A stretch of DNA of 64,000 bases from Oscillospiraceae bacterium (GCA_034925865.1 JAYFRN010000009.1:18728-82727); one strand, 5' to 3'. Positions 1 through 9,424 are shown, counted from the first letter of the stretch. A program made the numbers and translations. The notes: generated by a model not told the origin, from the sequence alone.

Positions 1-2535
1 ATCCGCACCCGGCTCGTCGGCAGTAGTCAAAGTGAAAGTGTAGGTATTTTTACCGAAAATCTTTATATTACACTGAACACTCGCCGTGCTTTTATTGGTG
101 TCGGTAACCGTCACCGTGAACGGATACAGTCCGTTTAATAAGGCGACACCCGATATTTTACCTGTCACATGATCAAAATCGAACCCATTCGGTAGTTTCC
201 CCGCTGTTACACTATACTCATATGGCTCCGCTCCTTTAGCAACGGAAAAGCCGGAATATTCAAAGCTTTCCCCTTCAATGCCATACGGAATTTCGGTATT
301 ATAAAGCTCTACTCCTATTATATTCCAGCGAGCGTAATAAACTTTATCGGCATTGATTTTAACGCTGCCATTAACGGCTGTGTCTCCTTCTCCGGAAGGT
401 TTATCAAACCAGCCCAGAAATTCATATCCGCTCTTCACCGGTACCGGAAGAGTAATATTCTTCCCTTTTTCCAATGACGTCACCTGATCTTCAAGTCCTG
501 CTATCCCGTATGAAAGCGTGACCGTAACCTGACCGATCATATCGTTGAGCTTTGCATCTCCGCGGATAATGCAGGAGCCTTGTATCAGACAGCCCGCACC
601 CGCTCCGACATCCTTGGCAGGATTCTTTTCAAGCTCGGCTTTATTCGATATGTCGCTATCAGAAAACAAGATATCTGAGTATTGCGGATTGAAGGATATC
701 GGTTCAACCAAAGCTTCATCCGGAATTTGTTTCTCAATGTCAGGTTCAATTTTAAATTCGCCGAATGCGTAATCTCCGTGAACATATGATTTTTGTGTCG
801 TTACAGGCTGATCCGGCTCGGTTCCGATTTCCGCCGTTTGGTTTTCGTTTCCGGTCTGATTTCCAGTATCAACTTCGTTTCCGGAACCATTCTGATCATC
901 GGTGTTTTCGACCTGAGCTTCGGTAACGGTGACAATGATCTGTTTATTGGATACACTTTTGACCACCGCGCTGTCCGAAACGTTTACTGATATTCCCGCG
1001 GCGTTTTTCCCGCCGCCGATACCGGCACCGTATTTGCCGCCAGCTGCTCTGACCTGAGCGCTGCCTGAGATGGTAAGCGAACCGGACACCACAAAGCTGT
1101 CGACCGAATTTTTGCTACCAAGCCCTATTCCGGCTCCGAGATTACCGCCCTGCGCGACGACATTGCTGTTATCTGTTATCGTAACCGTTGAAAATGACCC
1201 GCAATCGGCTCCCGTACCGATTCCCGCTCCGCCCTTTCCGCCGACAGCAACGCATGACGCGGATGAATTTATCAATATTGAGGTTATATTTCCGTTAGAA
1301 CCGCTGCCTATTCCCGCGCCGTTTTTACCGCCGAGCGCTCTTACGACAGATGATCCGGTTATTTCAATACTGCCCTCTTTTACAGAGAAAGCGCTTCCAA
1401 TCGCCGGGCAAAAGCTTCCGCCGTAAGCCTTGACATTTGCAAATCCGGATATTTTCAAGATATCGAATCTGCCGCCGATTCCGGCTCCGTATGAACCGCC
1501 GATTGAACAAACGACTGATTTATCACCGATTGTTATATTGTCTGCCGAACCGGATGTATATTTGGCACTTCCGATCCCGCTGGCATTTTCACCGCCGCCC
1601 GCTCTGACCGAAGCCGCGCCGGATATTCCGATATGCTTGACGCTGCCGTTGTATCCGCAGCCTATTCCGGCACCGCCGGCTCCGCCGTGAACGCGAACCG
1701 ACGCCGAACCTGAGACCGCAATTTCTGATACGGATCCGGATTCACCTGTTCCGATTCCCGCTCCGTTTACGGCGCCCTGAGCTTCTACTTTCGCGTTATC
1801 GGTAATAAGGATTGTCCTTGACACCGTTCCGTTTTTACCGGAACCAATTCCGGCACCGTAAAGACCGCCGGCGGCATGCACAGACACATCCTTCGAAATA
1901 GTGACGCTGCGTGCGCCTCCATCCCGTCCGCCGCCTACTCCCGCGGCTCCTTCTCCGCCGTACGCCCATATATTGACATTATTTGTTACCGTGATATCTC
2001 CGGTATCGGTACCGACAGTATCGGCTCGCCATCCTCCGCCGATTCCGGCTGCATATTTACCTCCGGATGCGTCCAGATAGCCATCTCCGCGTATTGTAAG
2101 GGAAGCGAATTTCCCGACCTGCAGACCGGCCATATAATCACTTCCGGCAAGGCGGTTATTCCCGATCAAAGTTAAGACAACATCCTCGCCGAGATCCATA
2201 CAAAAAGGGCTTTCCAGAAAATAAGAATTCTCTATTATAACGTTGTCAAGCGTGATGTTTGCTGACACATTTCCGCATATAAATATAGAATTGCGGGTCG
2301 TTTCACCGCCCTTGATTATTATTTCCGTATTGCGGCCGACTGACTGAGAAGTTTTTTTCTGAGTTATCAGCAGGTTGCCGGCATTGTAAGGATCCTGTTC
2401 TATTCTGATGCTGCCGCTGTTGATGATATATTCAACAGGAGCGGCATAAGCGCAAAAAGGATTCACCGCAATGACAAAAAGCAGCGCGGCGGCGATCAGT
2501 ATTATTCCTATGTATTTTATGTTTGTGCGGGACAT
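1..2535 (-). CDS. Large secreted glycine-rich repeat protein, partial (C-terminus beyond left edge)
   Basis: The reading frame is open from an ATG at 2535 to the window edge, 844 complete codons. A signal peptide (residues about 5-30, hydrophobic, ending in an alanine-rich AYAAP stretch) implies export. Residues about 60-130 look like a beta-solenoid start, followed by about 12 tandem repeats of roughly 30 residues built on GG-x3-GAGIG-x-G (about residues 145-535). After these come an Asn/Thr/Gly-rich linker, an InlB-type B repeat (Flg_new; GYEFLGWF ... YYARW, about residues 690-725) and an Ig/He_PIG-like domain. Such proteins are known cell-surface or carbohydrate-binding adhesins; the exact ligand is unknown. 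The start is supported by an AAGGA about 8 nt upstream. The repeats suggest a parallel beta-helix (inference). No cell-wall anchor is visible because the end is missing. Confidence 0.8.
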   Translation of the reverse strand, partial: MSRTNIKYIGIILIAAALLFVIAVNPFCAYAAPVEYIINSGSIRIEQDPYNAGNLLITQKKTSQSVGRNTEIIIKGGETTRNSIFICGNVSANITLDNVIIENSYFLESPFCMDLGEDVVLTLIGNNRLAGSDYMAGLQVGKFASLTIRGDGYLDASGGKYAAGIGGGWRADTVGTDTGDITVTNNVNIWAYGGEGAAGVGGGRDGGARSVTISKDVSVHAAGGLYGAGIGSGKNGTVSRTILITDNAKVEAQGAVNGAGIGTGESGSVSEIAVSGSASVRVHGGAGGAGIGCGYNGSVKHIGISGAASVRAGGGENASGIGSAKYTSGSADNITIGDKSVVCSIGGSYGAGIGGRFDILKISGFANVKAYGGSFCPAIGSAFSVKEGSIEITGSSVVRALGGKNGAGIGSGSNGNITSILINSSASCVAVGGKGGAGIGTGADCGSFSTVTITDNSNVVAQGGNLGAGIGLGSKNSVDSFVVSGSLTISGSAQVRAAGGKYGAGIGGGKNAAGISVNVSDSAVVKSVSNKQIIVTVTEAQVENTDDQNGSGNEVDTGNQTGNENQTAEIGTEPDQPVTTQKSYVHGDYAFGEFKIEPDIEKQIPDEALVEPISFNPQYSDILFSDSDISNKAELEKNPAKDVGAGAGCLIQGSCIIRGDAKLNDMIGQVTVTLSYGIAGLEDQVTSLEKGKNITLPVPVKSGYEFLGWFDKPSGEGDTAVNGSVKINADKVYYARWNIIGVELYNTEIPYGIEGESFEYSGFSVAKGAEPYEYSVTAGKLPNGFDFDHVTGKISGVALLNGLYPFTVTVTDTNKSTASVQCNIKIFGKNTYTFTLTTADEPGAD

Positions 2536-2584
2536 TGGGGTTTGATTCCTTCGGATTTATTTTTGGCGCGTATTATGTTTATTA

Positions 2585-3151
2585 TCAATATATAAGCTTA
2601 TCAGAAGCAACAATGATATCGCGGCGGTAAAATTTAAGTATATCAACGGCCTTTTTTATGGCGTTGAAATACAACAGCTGCTTCTGTCCGTTCGCGTCTT
2701 TATATATTATGAAGTAAAGACTCGGCGAAGACATTGAATCGGCCGCAATAATCTTCTTTTTAATATCAGGCGATTCAATCCTGTTTTTATATTGCTCCTC
2801 GACAGGTGCGCAAAATTCAACGTCCGCGAGCTTGAAGCCGCAAAGCTTCTTCCTCTGGCGGCGGCCGTATATTGCTTCCATTTCCATTTCGCCGGCCGCG
2901 ATAACATACTCGTATTCAACGGAAACAAATCTCCAGAGATACCATCCGAGTATTATAAACAAAAGCGCGTAAACCGCGCCGATTGCCGGCATTTTTTCCA
3001 AAAGAAACGCAGACGAAACAATGAACACAACAACAAGCGCCAAAATAATCAGAATTTTTTGTGCCAATACTTTCCCGGTGTTTTTTCGAGGAACGAGATA
3101 TTCAACATAATTTGCAGTATATCCTTCGTTGCTCTTCAAATTGTTTGTCAT
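2585..3151 (-). CDS. Small membrane protein, DUF6106-like
   Basis: The protein has 188 residues from the ATG at 3151, which is preceded by GTGGAGAG. A longer in-frame start at 3214 would add 21 residues with no better ribosome binding site. Two hydrophobic segments at about residues 30-50 and 55-73 form a membrane hairpin, followed by a soluble basic domain of about 110 residues. The pattern (N-terminal NYVEYLVPRK, two helices, then a PH-like cytosolic part) resembles the uncharacterised clostridial DUF6106 family, from memory and not checked. No function is known. It is separated from its neighbours by 50-140 nt and is probably transcribed alone. Confidence 0.65.
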   Translation of the reverse strand: MTNNLKSNEGYTANYVEYLVPRKNTGKVLAQKILIILALVVVFIVSSAFLLEKMPAIGAVYALLFIILGWYLWRFVSVEYEYVIAAGEMEMEAIYGRRQRKKLCGFKLADVEFCAPVEEQYKNRIESPDIKKKIIAADSMSSPSLYFIIYKDANGQKQLLYFNAIKKAVDILKFYRRDIIVASDKLIY

Positions 3152-3292
3152 TATATATCTCTCCACTTTAATATTATTCTTTGACAGTATATCATATTTT
3201 CTGTCGATTTTCAACCTGTTTATTATAGCCTACATAAATTTAAGCCGGCAATCAATAACGACCGTCGGCTTTTCCTAATAATGTACTTGATA

Positions 3293-4084
3293 TTATAATG
3301 CGTGCTCCGCTGACCAGAGACCTTTTTCTATTGCTTTTTCCCAATCCACATGAAGAGTACGGATTGTTCTTGAAAATCCGATACGTTCTTCTTTCTTTAC
3401 GATGACGCCCATATCAATAAGCTCCATTAAGGCCGTTCTGACATTGTCTTCACATACATGATAACGGACGGCCACATATTTTACTGTCGATAAAAAGGTC
3501 GGGTATACGTTCTTTTGTCCCTGTTTGAATAAATAATCAAAGTTTTCGATCAGCATCTTATAGTAATTTACGCGTTCATCATCCTGATTCGGGAACTCAA
3601 TACATTCGTCGGCGATTGATTTCAATTTACCGCTGACAGCGCCTTTTACGCCATATATAATTATCTTTTTTTTCTTTTTTATTTTCAAATACCTGACGAC
3701 CGAGCTGAAATGTCCGTCGCCGGTAAATAATATGTAGGTATCCGCTTTGGGGTTTTCATCTGCTTCCTGATAGATACAGTCGAGCATTATGAAATCCGTG
3801 TAGTCCTTTTTATATGTCAGAGAAGGATTTTGTGTGTCTATAATATTATTTGTCACTTCTCTGATGCCATCCATTTCATTCCTGAGCAGCGGATTAGTAA
3901 AGTCGCCGAAGAAAAGCATCTTAATTACATTAAATCTCTTTGTAATTTCCTCGTATTGATTTCTGACCTGCGGCCGCATATTGTGCAGTCTGCTCAGGGA
4001 AATACACCAATGCTCGAAATCGACAAAGATGATTGCGGTTGGGAGGGACGCATTTTTTTTGCGGAACAGCTCGAAAAAGCTCAT
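3293..4084 (-). CDS. NYN domain protein with C-terminal winged-helix-like region
   Basis: The protein has 263 residues. Residues about 14-155 match the NYN/LabA (DUF88) PIN-like nuclease fold: an N-terminal IIFVDFEHW strand with the first acidic residue, a central DFIMLDCIYQ helix, and the ILFTGDGHFSSVV motif with the last acidic cluster, then a basic KKKKK strand. Residues about 175-255 look like a helix-turn-helix domain that could bind nucleic acid. Members of the family are metal-dependent ribonucleases or RNA-processing factors; activity here is inferred from the retained acidic residues. The gene stands alone, preceded on its strand by a long AT-rich spacer. Confidence 0.8.
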   Translation of the reverse strand: MSFFELFRKKNASLPTAIIFVDFEHWCISLSRLHNMRPQVRNQYEEITKRFNVIKMLFFGDFTNPLLRNEMDGIREVTNNIIDTQNPSLTYKKDYTDFIMLDCIYQEADENPKADTYILFTGDGHFSSVVRYLKIKKKKKIIIYGVKGAVSGKLKSIADECIEFPNQDDERVNYYKMLIENFDYLFKQGQKNVYPTFLSTVKYVAVRYHVCEDNVRTALMELIDMGVIVKKEERIGFSRTIRTLHVDWEKAIEKGLWSAEHAL

Positions 4085-4540
4085 AAATCTTTACCTGACC
4101 TTCCCTGTGTTATCCTTTTCTTTTTTTGATTTTTTATAGCAGATTCCTTCTTTTTATATAATTTTATCTGAATTTTCTTTTACTGTTGGCTTTTTCTTTT
4201 ATATTTAATAATATTTTGCTTAATATTTTCTGTTATATATTCTATAATATCATATTTTATGGAAAAAGTATAGAGTATATTGCAGAATTTTTTATACTTT
4301 CCGGAAACCTCTAATAGCTATAAATTAAATGAAAAATAGAGGTTGCTGTTTCGCGATTAATTTATAATGTCTGCTGAAGTTTTTGGAAATCGAAAAACCA
4401 GCCAAAACCTGCAGTATCCATTAATTACCATATGCACCTGAACAATCATTATTTTTATATTTACCTTACTGTCGTATGTGTTTTATGATTATTCAGCAAA
4501 CATTAAATAATGTCTTGTTTCTTTGTTCCAATTTTAAACA
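4085..4540. other. AT-rich intergenic region
   Basis: This stretch of about 450 bp lies between the NYN gene and the binding-lipoprotein gene. It is very AT-rich, has no convincing reading frame and contains only the short hairpin repeat at 4304-4349. It must include the promoter of the NYN gene, but I could not assign one confidently. Confidence 0.5.
4304..4349. repeat. Short hairpin repeat, copy 1
   Basis: The arms AACCTCTA and TAGAGGTT flank an AT-rich loop. A similar sequence, GGAACCTCTAATAACTA followed by AAAAGAGGC, occurs at 42974-43015. Function unknown; a short dispersed repeat is the simplest reading. Confidence 0.45.
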
Positions 4541-4542
4541 CG

Positions 4543-4575
4543 AAAAAGCGGGAAGCAAAATATAACTTCCCGCCT
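4543..4575 (-). terminator. Terminator of the binding-lipoprotein gene
   Basis: An 8-bp stem, GCGGGAAG with CTTCCCGC and a 10-nt loop, is followed on the minus strand by a run of five T. It lies about 25 nt after the stop codon of the gene at 4598-6076. Confidence 0.85.
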
Positions 4576-4597
4576 AGTAAGCTATTTCATTGTGAAC

Positions 4598-6076
4598 TTA
4601 TTCGCCCCAGACATCAATTAAATCATTATACGTTTTGTCCATGGCTGTCTGCGCTCCGCTCATGGCAGCATCAAGTTTAGAAGTGAATCCGCCGTTCGTA
4701 CTTACGGCAGAGCCGATAACATTAACTAATGAACCCCAGCCGAAGGTATATCCGACATCATATATTTTTGAAGAAAAAATTATATCAAACATGTCTCTCG
4801 TGTCCAGATCGGGCGTGAGACGCGATTTTATATAGCTATCATAATATGCCGGAGTCAAATCCTTACGACCATAATAAGCAAGCTCCTCCATTATAATTCC
4901 GGTCATAGCCAAATCGGAATTGGTGGATGGCACACAGTACCCGGAGCAGGCATTCGTGAGAACAAGATGATAATACCTGTCCTGCGTCGCTTCGTATTTC
5001 GGTATCGGAAGAACGCCGCAAACATCAGTCATCTGAAGATACTGACGAAGATTATATATGTTTGCCGGACGGAACATTACTTTTCCGGCGACCATATTCG
5101 CATTGAGCGTGGTCCAGTCTCCGAAATTCTTTTCAACAACGCCGACAACGGAATTGTCATTGTATATATCCGCGATCTTCTTTACCACTTCCGCGGAACG
5201 TGAGTCATTTATAGTAATAACAGGTTTTCCGCTTTCATCAAGGCTCGCGAAGCGTTCGCCGCTTCCGTGGAACAGACAAAACGCGCTGCTGAAAGCATGG
5301 CCGAGGCCGTATTCATCGTTCTTGTCAAATTTTCCGTCGCTGTTCAGGTCGTGAGTGCCAAGCTTCGCAAGAGTGTACATTGTGTCAAGCGTCCAATTGT
5401 TGTCCTTAATATATTGATAAGGATTGATATCGTATTCGGCGGCAAAGGTTTTATTGAACGCGATACAAATATTAAGCTCTTCGTCAGATATCGAAATGTC
5501 GCCGGTGATTGTAAACAGCTTGCCTCCGATTGCAAGGTCTTTCTGTATCTGCTGATCCCAATATGTCTTTGTGAGGTCAAGATTCTCTACGTTGTGAAGC
5601 TCGACAAGCGCGTTCTTCTCAACAAGAGTATATACGGTATTCATCATCGGCGCGACCAGCTCGTAATCATCGGTGCCGGCGGATATGGAGGTCATTGCCA
5701 ATGTGCTGACGTTGTCAGCAGTTGTGACTATCGGTTTTATTGTGATTCCGTATTTACCCTCAACGGCACCTTGTCTCATATGAGCCGCTTCGTAAATCAT
5801 TTCGCCTTCCTGATCGTTATTATCATAGAAATCGATGTTGTCGATGTCCGTGCCACCCTTGTATATAAGTATGCGGAATTCCTTGCCTTTAAAGTCGACA
5901 TCAGTGGGTACATTAGGCACTTCTTCAGCCTCAGAAGTTTTTTCAGTCGTTGCGGTCGGCTCTTTCGTGGAAGTTTTGTTCGCCCCTGTATCGTTTCCTT
6001 TTGTCTGCTCACAGGAAACGAGAAGAAACGATGCGATTATTATAGTAATTAATACGCGAAGTGTTTGCTTTTTCAT
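4598..6076 (-). CDS. Extracellular solute-binding lipoprotein (sugar ABC type)
   Basis: The protein has 492 residues with a lipoprotein signal peptide: basic start, hydrophobic core and lipobox LLVSC (Cys about residue 22). A Thr/Glu-rich linker to about residue 60 leads to a type-1 periplasmic-binding domain (extracellular solute-binding family 1 style: KFDKNDEYGLGHAF, a calcium-loop-like DLNSDGKFDKND near residue 250). It should tether outside the membrane and capture a carbohydrate or related solute for an ABC importer. No permease or ATPase gene is adjacent, so its partners must be elsewhere. It has its own promoter at 6181-6209 and its own terminator, so it is monocistronic. The ATG at 6076 is preceded by AAGGAG. 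Confidence 0.85.
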   Translation of the reverse strand: MKKQTLRVLITIIIASFLLVSCEQTKGNDTGANKTSTKEPTATTEKTSEAEEVPNVPTDVDFKGKEFRILIYKGGTDIDNIDFYDNNDQEGEMIYEAAHMRQGAVEGKYGITIKPIVTTADNVSTLAMTSISAGTDDYELVAPMMNTVYTLVEKNALVELHNVENLDLTKTYWDQQIQKDLAIGGKLFTITGDISISDEELNICIAFNKTFAAEYDINPYQYIKDNNWTLDTMYTLAKLGTHDLNSDGKFDKNDEYGLGHAFSSAFCLFHGSGERFASLDESGKPVITINDSRSAEVVKKIADIYNDNSVVGVVEKNFGDWTTLNANMVAGKVMFRPANIYNLRQYLQMTDVCGVLPIPKYEATQDRYYHLVLTNACSGYCVPSTNSDLAMTGIIMEELAYYGRKDLTPAYYDSYIKSRLTPDLDTRDMFDIIFSSKIYDVGYTFGWGSLVNVIGSAVSTNGGFTSKLDAAMSGAQTAMDKTYNDLIDVWGE

Positions 6077-6180
6077 CGATAATCTCCTTATTTAATTCTT
6101 ATAAGGCATATTTTTAATCAATTGTAAACCATTGATTAAATTATCAGCACCGATAAGTGTATGTATTATGTCTACATTAA

Positions 6181-6209
6181 ATTATATCATATAGATTTCA
6201 CAAATTCAA
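6181..6209 (-). promoter_or_regulatory. Sigma-A-type promoter of the binding-lipoprotein gene
   Basis: On the minus strand, TTGAAT (6204-6209), a 17-bp spacer and TATAAT (6181-6186) with a TGA extended -10 element. The transcript would have a leader of about 100 nt. Confidence 0.75.
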
Positions 6210-6335
6210 TATACTGCGACTCGAAATTTTTTGCGATGTTTTACCAATAATAAATATTCAATGTCATATTATTATGCTTTTCCGAATAAATGTTCTGTGA
6301 GTACAGGCCTTTTATTCGAGTTCACCCAAAAAACA

Positions 6336-6367
6336 AACCCGCGGCATATGCCGCGGGTTATTTTTAT
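6336..6367 (-). terminator. Bidirectional terminator after the aminotransferase gene
   Basis: A perfect 24-bp palindrome AACCCGCGGCAT/ATGCCGCGGGTT is flanked by T-rich sequence on both sides. It lies 10-40 nt downstream of the stop codon at 6377. Confidence 0.85.
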
Positions 6368-6376
6368 GCTGTTATA

Positions 6377-7636
6377 TTATTTGCCGACTTTTTTAGCGGT
6401 GTTTCTGATTCCTGCGATGATATTGTCGCAGTCAGTCGTGGTCAGACGCGGATGCATCGGGGTGTTGAATTCTCTCTTATAGAAGAATTCATCAGCCTTC
6501 GGGCAGAGATGAGTTCCGTATCCCATATTCCGGAAGCTCGTGAAGTCATATGTCGGCTGATAGTGGAGAATTCCCTGAACTCCCTCTTCTTTGTAAAGAA
6601 CTCTCAGGAAATCGTCACGTGAAGCGCCGAGTACTTTTTCTTCGATGCAAACTGTGTAAAGGTGATAAATGTGCTTGCAGTTCGGATCTTCGAAAACGGG
6701 GGTCACTCCCTTAATGCCGCGGAGTCCTTCGGTAATATAACGGCCAAGCTCGATTCTCTTTGCGTTGAGCATCGGAAGCTTTTCGAGCTGGCAGACGCCG
6801 ACCGCGCCCTGGCATTCGGTCATTCTATAGTTGTTGCCGTGCTTGCCGTTGACGTCTCTGTTGTCAAAGTGTGACGGCAGCCAATAATCGGTCTGATTCT
6901 CCCAGTTGAAGTTGTTCATGCAGCGGAGCTTGTCGATCTTTTCATAAAACCAGTCGTTGTTGAAGGTGATCATGCCGCCTTCGCCGAGAGTTGTGATGTT
7001 TTTGAGAGAATGGAAGCTGAAGCAGCCGAAATCTCCGATGCTGCCGGCTTTTCTGCCCTTGTATTCGGCTCCGGGCGCGTGAGCGCAGTCCTCAAGAACA
7101 TAAAGATGGAATCTTTTTGCGATATCCATGATCGGATCCATGTCGCACATTTGTCCGCCGTAGTGAACGACAAAGATTGCTTTTGTTCTGGTGGTTATCT
7201 TCTTTTCTATTTCAACGGGATCAATATTAAAAGTCATAGGATTAATATCGGCAAATACGGGGGTTGCGCCTTCTTTGATTATTGCAAGACTGGTTGCGAC
7301 AAAGGTGTTCGGAGTGACGATGACTTCATCTCCGGGAACAAGACCCATTGCCTGTGCGGCAACATGCATAGCGGTCGTGCAGTTGGAAGTGGCAAGAGCA
7401 TACTTTGTGCCGGTCATATCGGCAAAATTCTTCTGGAATTCGGCAACCTTCGGACCCATTGTAAGGGAATCCTGGTGCATAGCCTTCAGAACGGCCTTCT
7501 CTTCTTTTTCATCGTATATGCTTCCGAAGAAGGAATACGGAACTTTCAATACTACGCCGTCGTCAACGCTGTAGCTTGAGGTTATACCGCCTTCGGAATC
7601 GTTTCCTACGGCGAGATCTTTTTCTTTTTCGGTCAT
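6377..7636 (-). CDS. DegT/DnrJ/EryC1/StrS-family PLP aminotransferase
   Basis: The protein has 419 residues. It contains the fold-type I PLP signature: a GTKYALATSNCTTAM cofactor-binding region (residues about 76-90), LEDCAHAPGA (about 181-190) with the PLP ring-contacting Asp, and SFHSLKN with the Schiff-base lysine at about K212. The C-terminal half follows the DegT pattern. Family members transaminate keto-sugar nucleotides for cell-surface glycans or antibiotics; the substrate here is not deducible, and no sugar-nucleotide genes are adjacent. The start is the ATG at 7636 with AAGGAA upstream; a TTG at 7672 in the same frame has no such site. It is a single-gene transcript with its own promoter and terminator. 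Confidence 0.88.
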   Translation of the reverse strand: MTEKEKDLAVGNDSEGGITSSYSVDDGVVLKVPYSFFGSIYDEKEEKAVLKAMHQDSLTMGPKVAEFQKNFADMTGTKYALATSNCTTAMHVAAQAMGLVPGDEVIVTPNTFVATSLAIIKEGATPVFADINPMTFNIDPVEIEKKITTRTKAIFVVHYGGQMCDMDPIMDIAKRFHLYVLEDCAHAPGAEYKGRKAGSIGDFGCFSFHSLKNITTLGEGGMITFNNDWFYEKIDKLRCMNNFNWENQTDYWLPSHFDNRDVNGKHGNNYRMTECQGAVGVCQLEKLPMLNAKRIELGRYITEGLRGIKGVTPVFEDPNCKHIYHLYTVCIEEKVLGASRDDFLRVLYKEEGVQGILHYQPTYDFTSFRNMGYGTHLCPKADEFFYKREFNTPMHPRLTTTDCDNIIAGIRNTAKKVGK

Positions 7637-7679
7637 GGCAATAAATTTCCTTTCGAAAATAGTATTTTTCAACTGTTAC

Positions 7680-7708
7680 ATTATAACATATCGAAATAAA
7701 AAATGCAA
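7680..7708 (-). promoter_or_regulatory. Sigma-A-type promoter of the aminotransferase gene
   Basis: On the minus strand, TTGCAT (7703-7708), a 17-bp spacer and TATAAT (7680-7685) with TG one base before the -10 hexamer (extended -10). Confidence 0.8.
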
Positions 7709-7860
7709 CGGTTTTGGCAAAAGAATTTTTATAATAATAAGACATTTTTTGTTCTTTTGCGAAACGTCTTATTGCTTCGGTGATTTGTCCTGTAATTGAT
7801 ATAAGCTTGTTTTAATGTGCAGTATTTAAGACATTTATTGCTATTAGCCTATTTGTTGTT

Positions 7861-8047
7861 ATTATTAAAACAGCAATTAATTAATCGTTATTTCACAAGA
7901 GAAAAGCATTGATATATGCGCTTATCACCCGCATGAAAAAGCAATTAACTTAACTTGAGGCAGAGCAATGAACGGCTTAAAATTATTGCATAAGAGAAAA
8001 GCCTATATGTCAGAGCCTTTTCTATCTTTATACTGTAATTTTAATAA
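7861..8047 (-). repeat. Nested-palindrome repeat element, copy 1 (with internal insertion)
   Basis: It begins ATTATTAAAACAGCAATTAA and ends CTGTAATTTTAATAAG, which correspond to the two ends of the element in inverted orientation. The inner hairpin part AAGAGAAAAGC occurs twice (7897-7907 and 7991-8001), about 94 bp apart, so an extra segment of about 90 bp interrupts the element between direct repeats. Confidence 0.65.
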
Positions 8048-8247
8048 GTGATTAAGAATAAATCACGGTTCAAATGGTGAAAATATTTTAAGAACTTTTT
8101 TTCATTTTTTGAAAACACAGGATGATCCGGATATATTATCTATGCCAAATTTTTTAAAGCAAGTCAAAAGTATCAATACATATAATTCCGTTTAAAGGCA
8201 CACATTATGTTTGCGCGAAAAACGCAAAAAACGAGCGGAGAAAAAAA

Positions 8248-9306
8248 ATGCAAATAAAAACAATCGGGCGCTTAGCGGCAATCATATCAATCATTGCTTT
8301 GATATTTACAGCATTCACGGTTCCTTTTCAGGATACTGCTGTTGCTGCAGCGGCAGTAGGGGATGAAATAAAGCTAATTCCCGGCGGAGAAAGCTTCGGT
8401 ATGAGGATAGACGCCGCAGGAGTTGTTGTAACAGGTATTTCGGAAATTGATTCGGGTGGAAATAAAATTTCGCCGGCGCAGAATGCCGGGATCAAAAAGG
8501 GCGATATAATCCTTATGATTAATAATAAGGAAACAAACTCTTACTATGATGTCGTAAACACCGTGGAAAAGAGCGGAAACGCCGATATAGTCCTGACAAT
8601 CATGAGAAATGGCGAAAAAATCTCTATTAAGCTTCGGCCGGCGAAAAGCGATGCCGACGGAAAATATAAATGCGGAATCTGGATCCGCGACAGAGCTGCC
8701 GGAATAGGAACCATAACGTATATCGATCCCGCAACAGGCGAATTCGGCGGACTCGGGCATGGGATCTATGATACCGAATCCCGCGTTTTGATGCCCATGC
8801 GCAGCGGAGATGTATTCAATGTAATTCATTCCGAGACAATAAAGGGCGAAAAAGGAAAACCAGGCGAGCTTAGAGGAATATTCGGCACAAAAAATCTTGG
8901 AATATTAACAGCCAACACGGAATGCGGTGTATTTGGTATGCTCAACCAAGAAGGCCTTAATATAACAAGCTCGAATTTTATCGGAATAGCTTCGAAAGAT
9001 GAGATAAAACCAGGTAAAGCGACAATTTACAGTACTCTTTCGGATGGCGTAAAAAGGGAATATGAAATAGAAATTGAAAAAATCGGTCCCGGAAACGGCG
9101 AAGCCAAAAACATGCTGATTCATGTAACCGATGAAAAGCTTCTCAACGAAACAGGCGGCATAATTCAGGGCATGAGCGGGAGCCCTATTATACAAAACGG
9201 CAAACTCATCGGCGCTGTGACACATGTGCTTGTAACCGATCCAACACGCGGTTACGGTATATTTATAGAAAATATGATCAAATGCCGTCCTAAAGTGGCG
9301 GCGTGA
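8248..9306 (+). CDS. spoIVB: SpoIVB serine peptidase (sporulation checkpoint protease)
   Basis: The protein has 352 residues. An N-terminal membrane anchor or signal (residues about 8-35) is followed by a PDZ domain (about 60-130; GIKKGDIILMINN) and an S55 peptidase domain. FGGLGHGI supplies the catalytic His (H171), a TDEKLL segment has an Asp at 295 and GMSGSPI gives the Ser at 310; the 15-residue Asp-Ser spacing equals that of the Bacillus enzyme (D363, S378). In Bacillus the forespore secretes it to cleave SpoIVFA and trigger pro-sigma-K processing. It is shorter than the Bacillus protein (about 426 residues). RBS GGAG lies 11 nt upstream. It lies directly before spo0A, the order usual in Firmicutes. 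Confidence 0.95.
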   Translation: MQIKTIGRLAAIISIIALIFTAFTVPFQDTAVAAAAVGDEIKLIPGGESFGMRIDAAGVVVTGISEIDSGGNKISPAQNAGIKKGDIILMINNKETNSYYDVVNTVEKSGNADIVLTIMRNGEKISIKLRPAKSDADGKYKCGIWIRDRAAGIGTITYIDPATGEFGGLGHGIYDTESRVLMPMRSGDVFNVIHSETIKGEKGKPGELRGIFGTKNLGILTANTECGVFGMLNQEGLNITSSNFIGIASKDEIKPGKATIYSTLSDGVKREYEIEIEKIGPGNGEAKNMLIHVTDEKLLNETGGIIQGMSGSPIIQNGKLIGAVTHVLVTDPTRGYGIFIENMIKCRPKVAA

Positions 9307-9347
9307 ACAATATTGGAAATATTTGTAATTAATTTTACGGAATACTA

Positions 9348-9376
9348 TTGATTTTTTTGGAAATTTATGTTAATAT
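9348..9376 (+). promoter_or_regulatory. Promoter of spo0A
   Basis: TTGATT (9348-9353), 17-bp spacer and TAATAT (9371-9376) with a TGT extended -10. It lies in the 118-nt gap after spoIVB, so spo0A can be transcribed separately. Confidence 0.65.
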
Positions 9377-9424
9377 ATCCTCACCGACATAAAAACTAAT
9401 AATTTTAGATAGGGAGTATTAACC

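Noticed and set aside
545-2175. Plus-strand frames rich in Pro/Ala opposite the glycine-rich repeats
   Set aside because: They are the complement of GGxxGAGIG codons; the minus-strand frame is continuous with a signal peptide.
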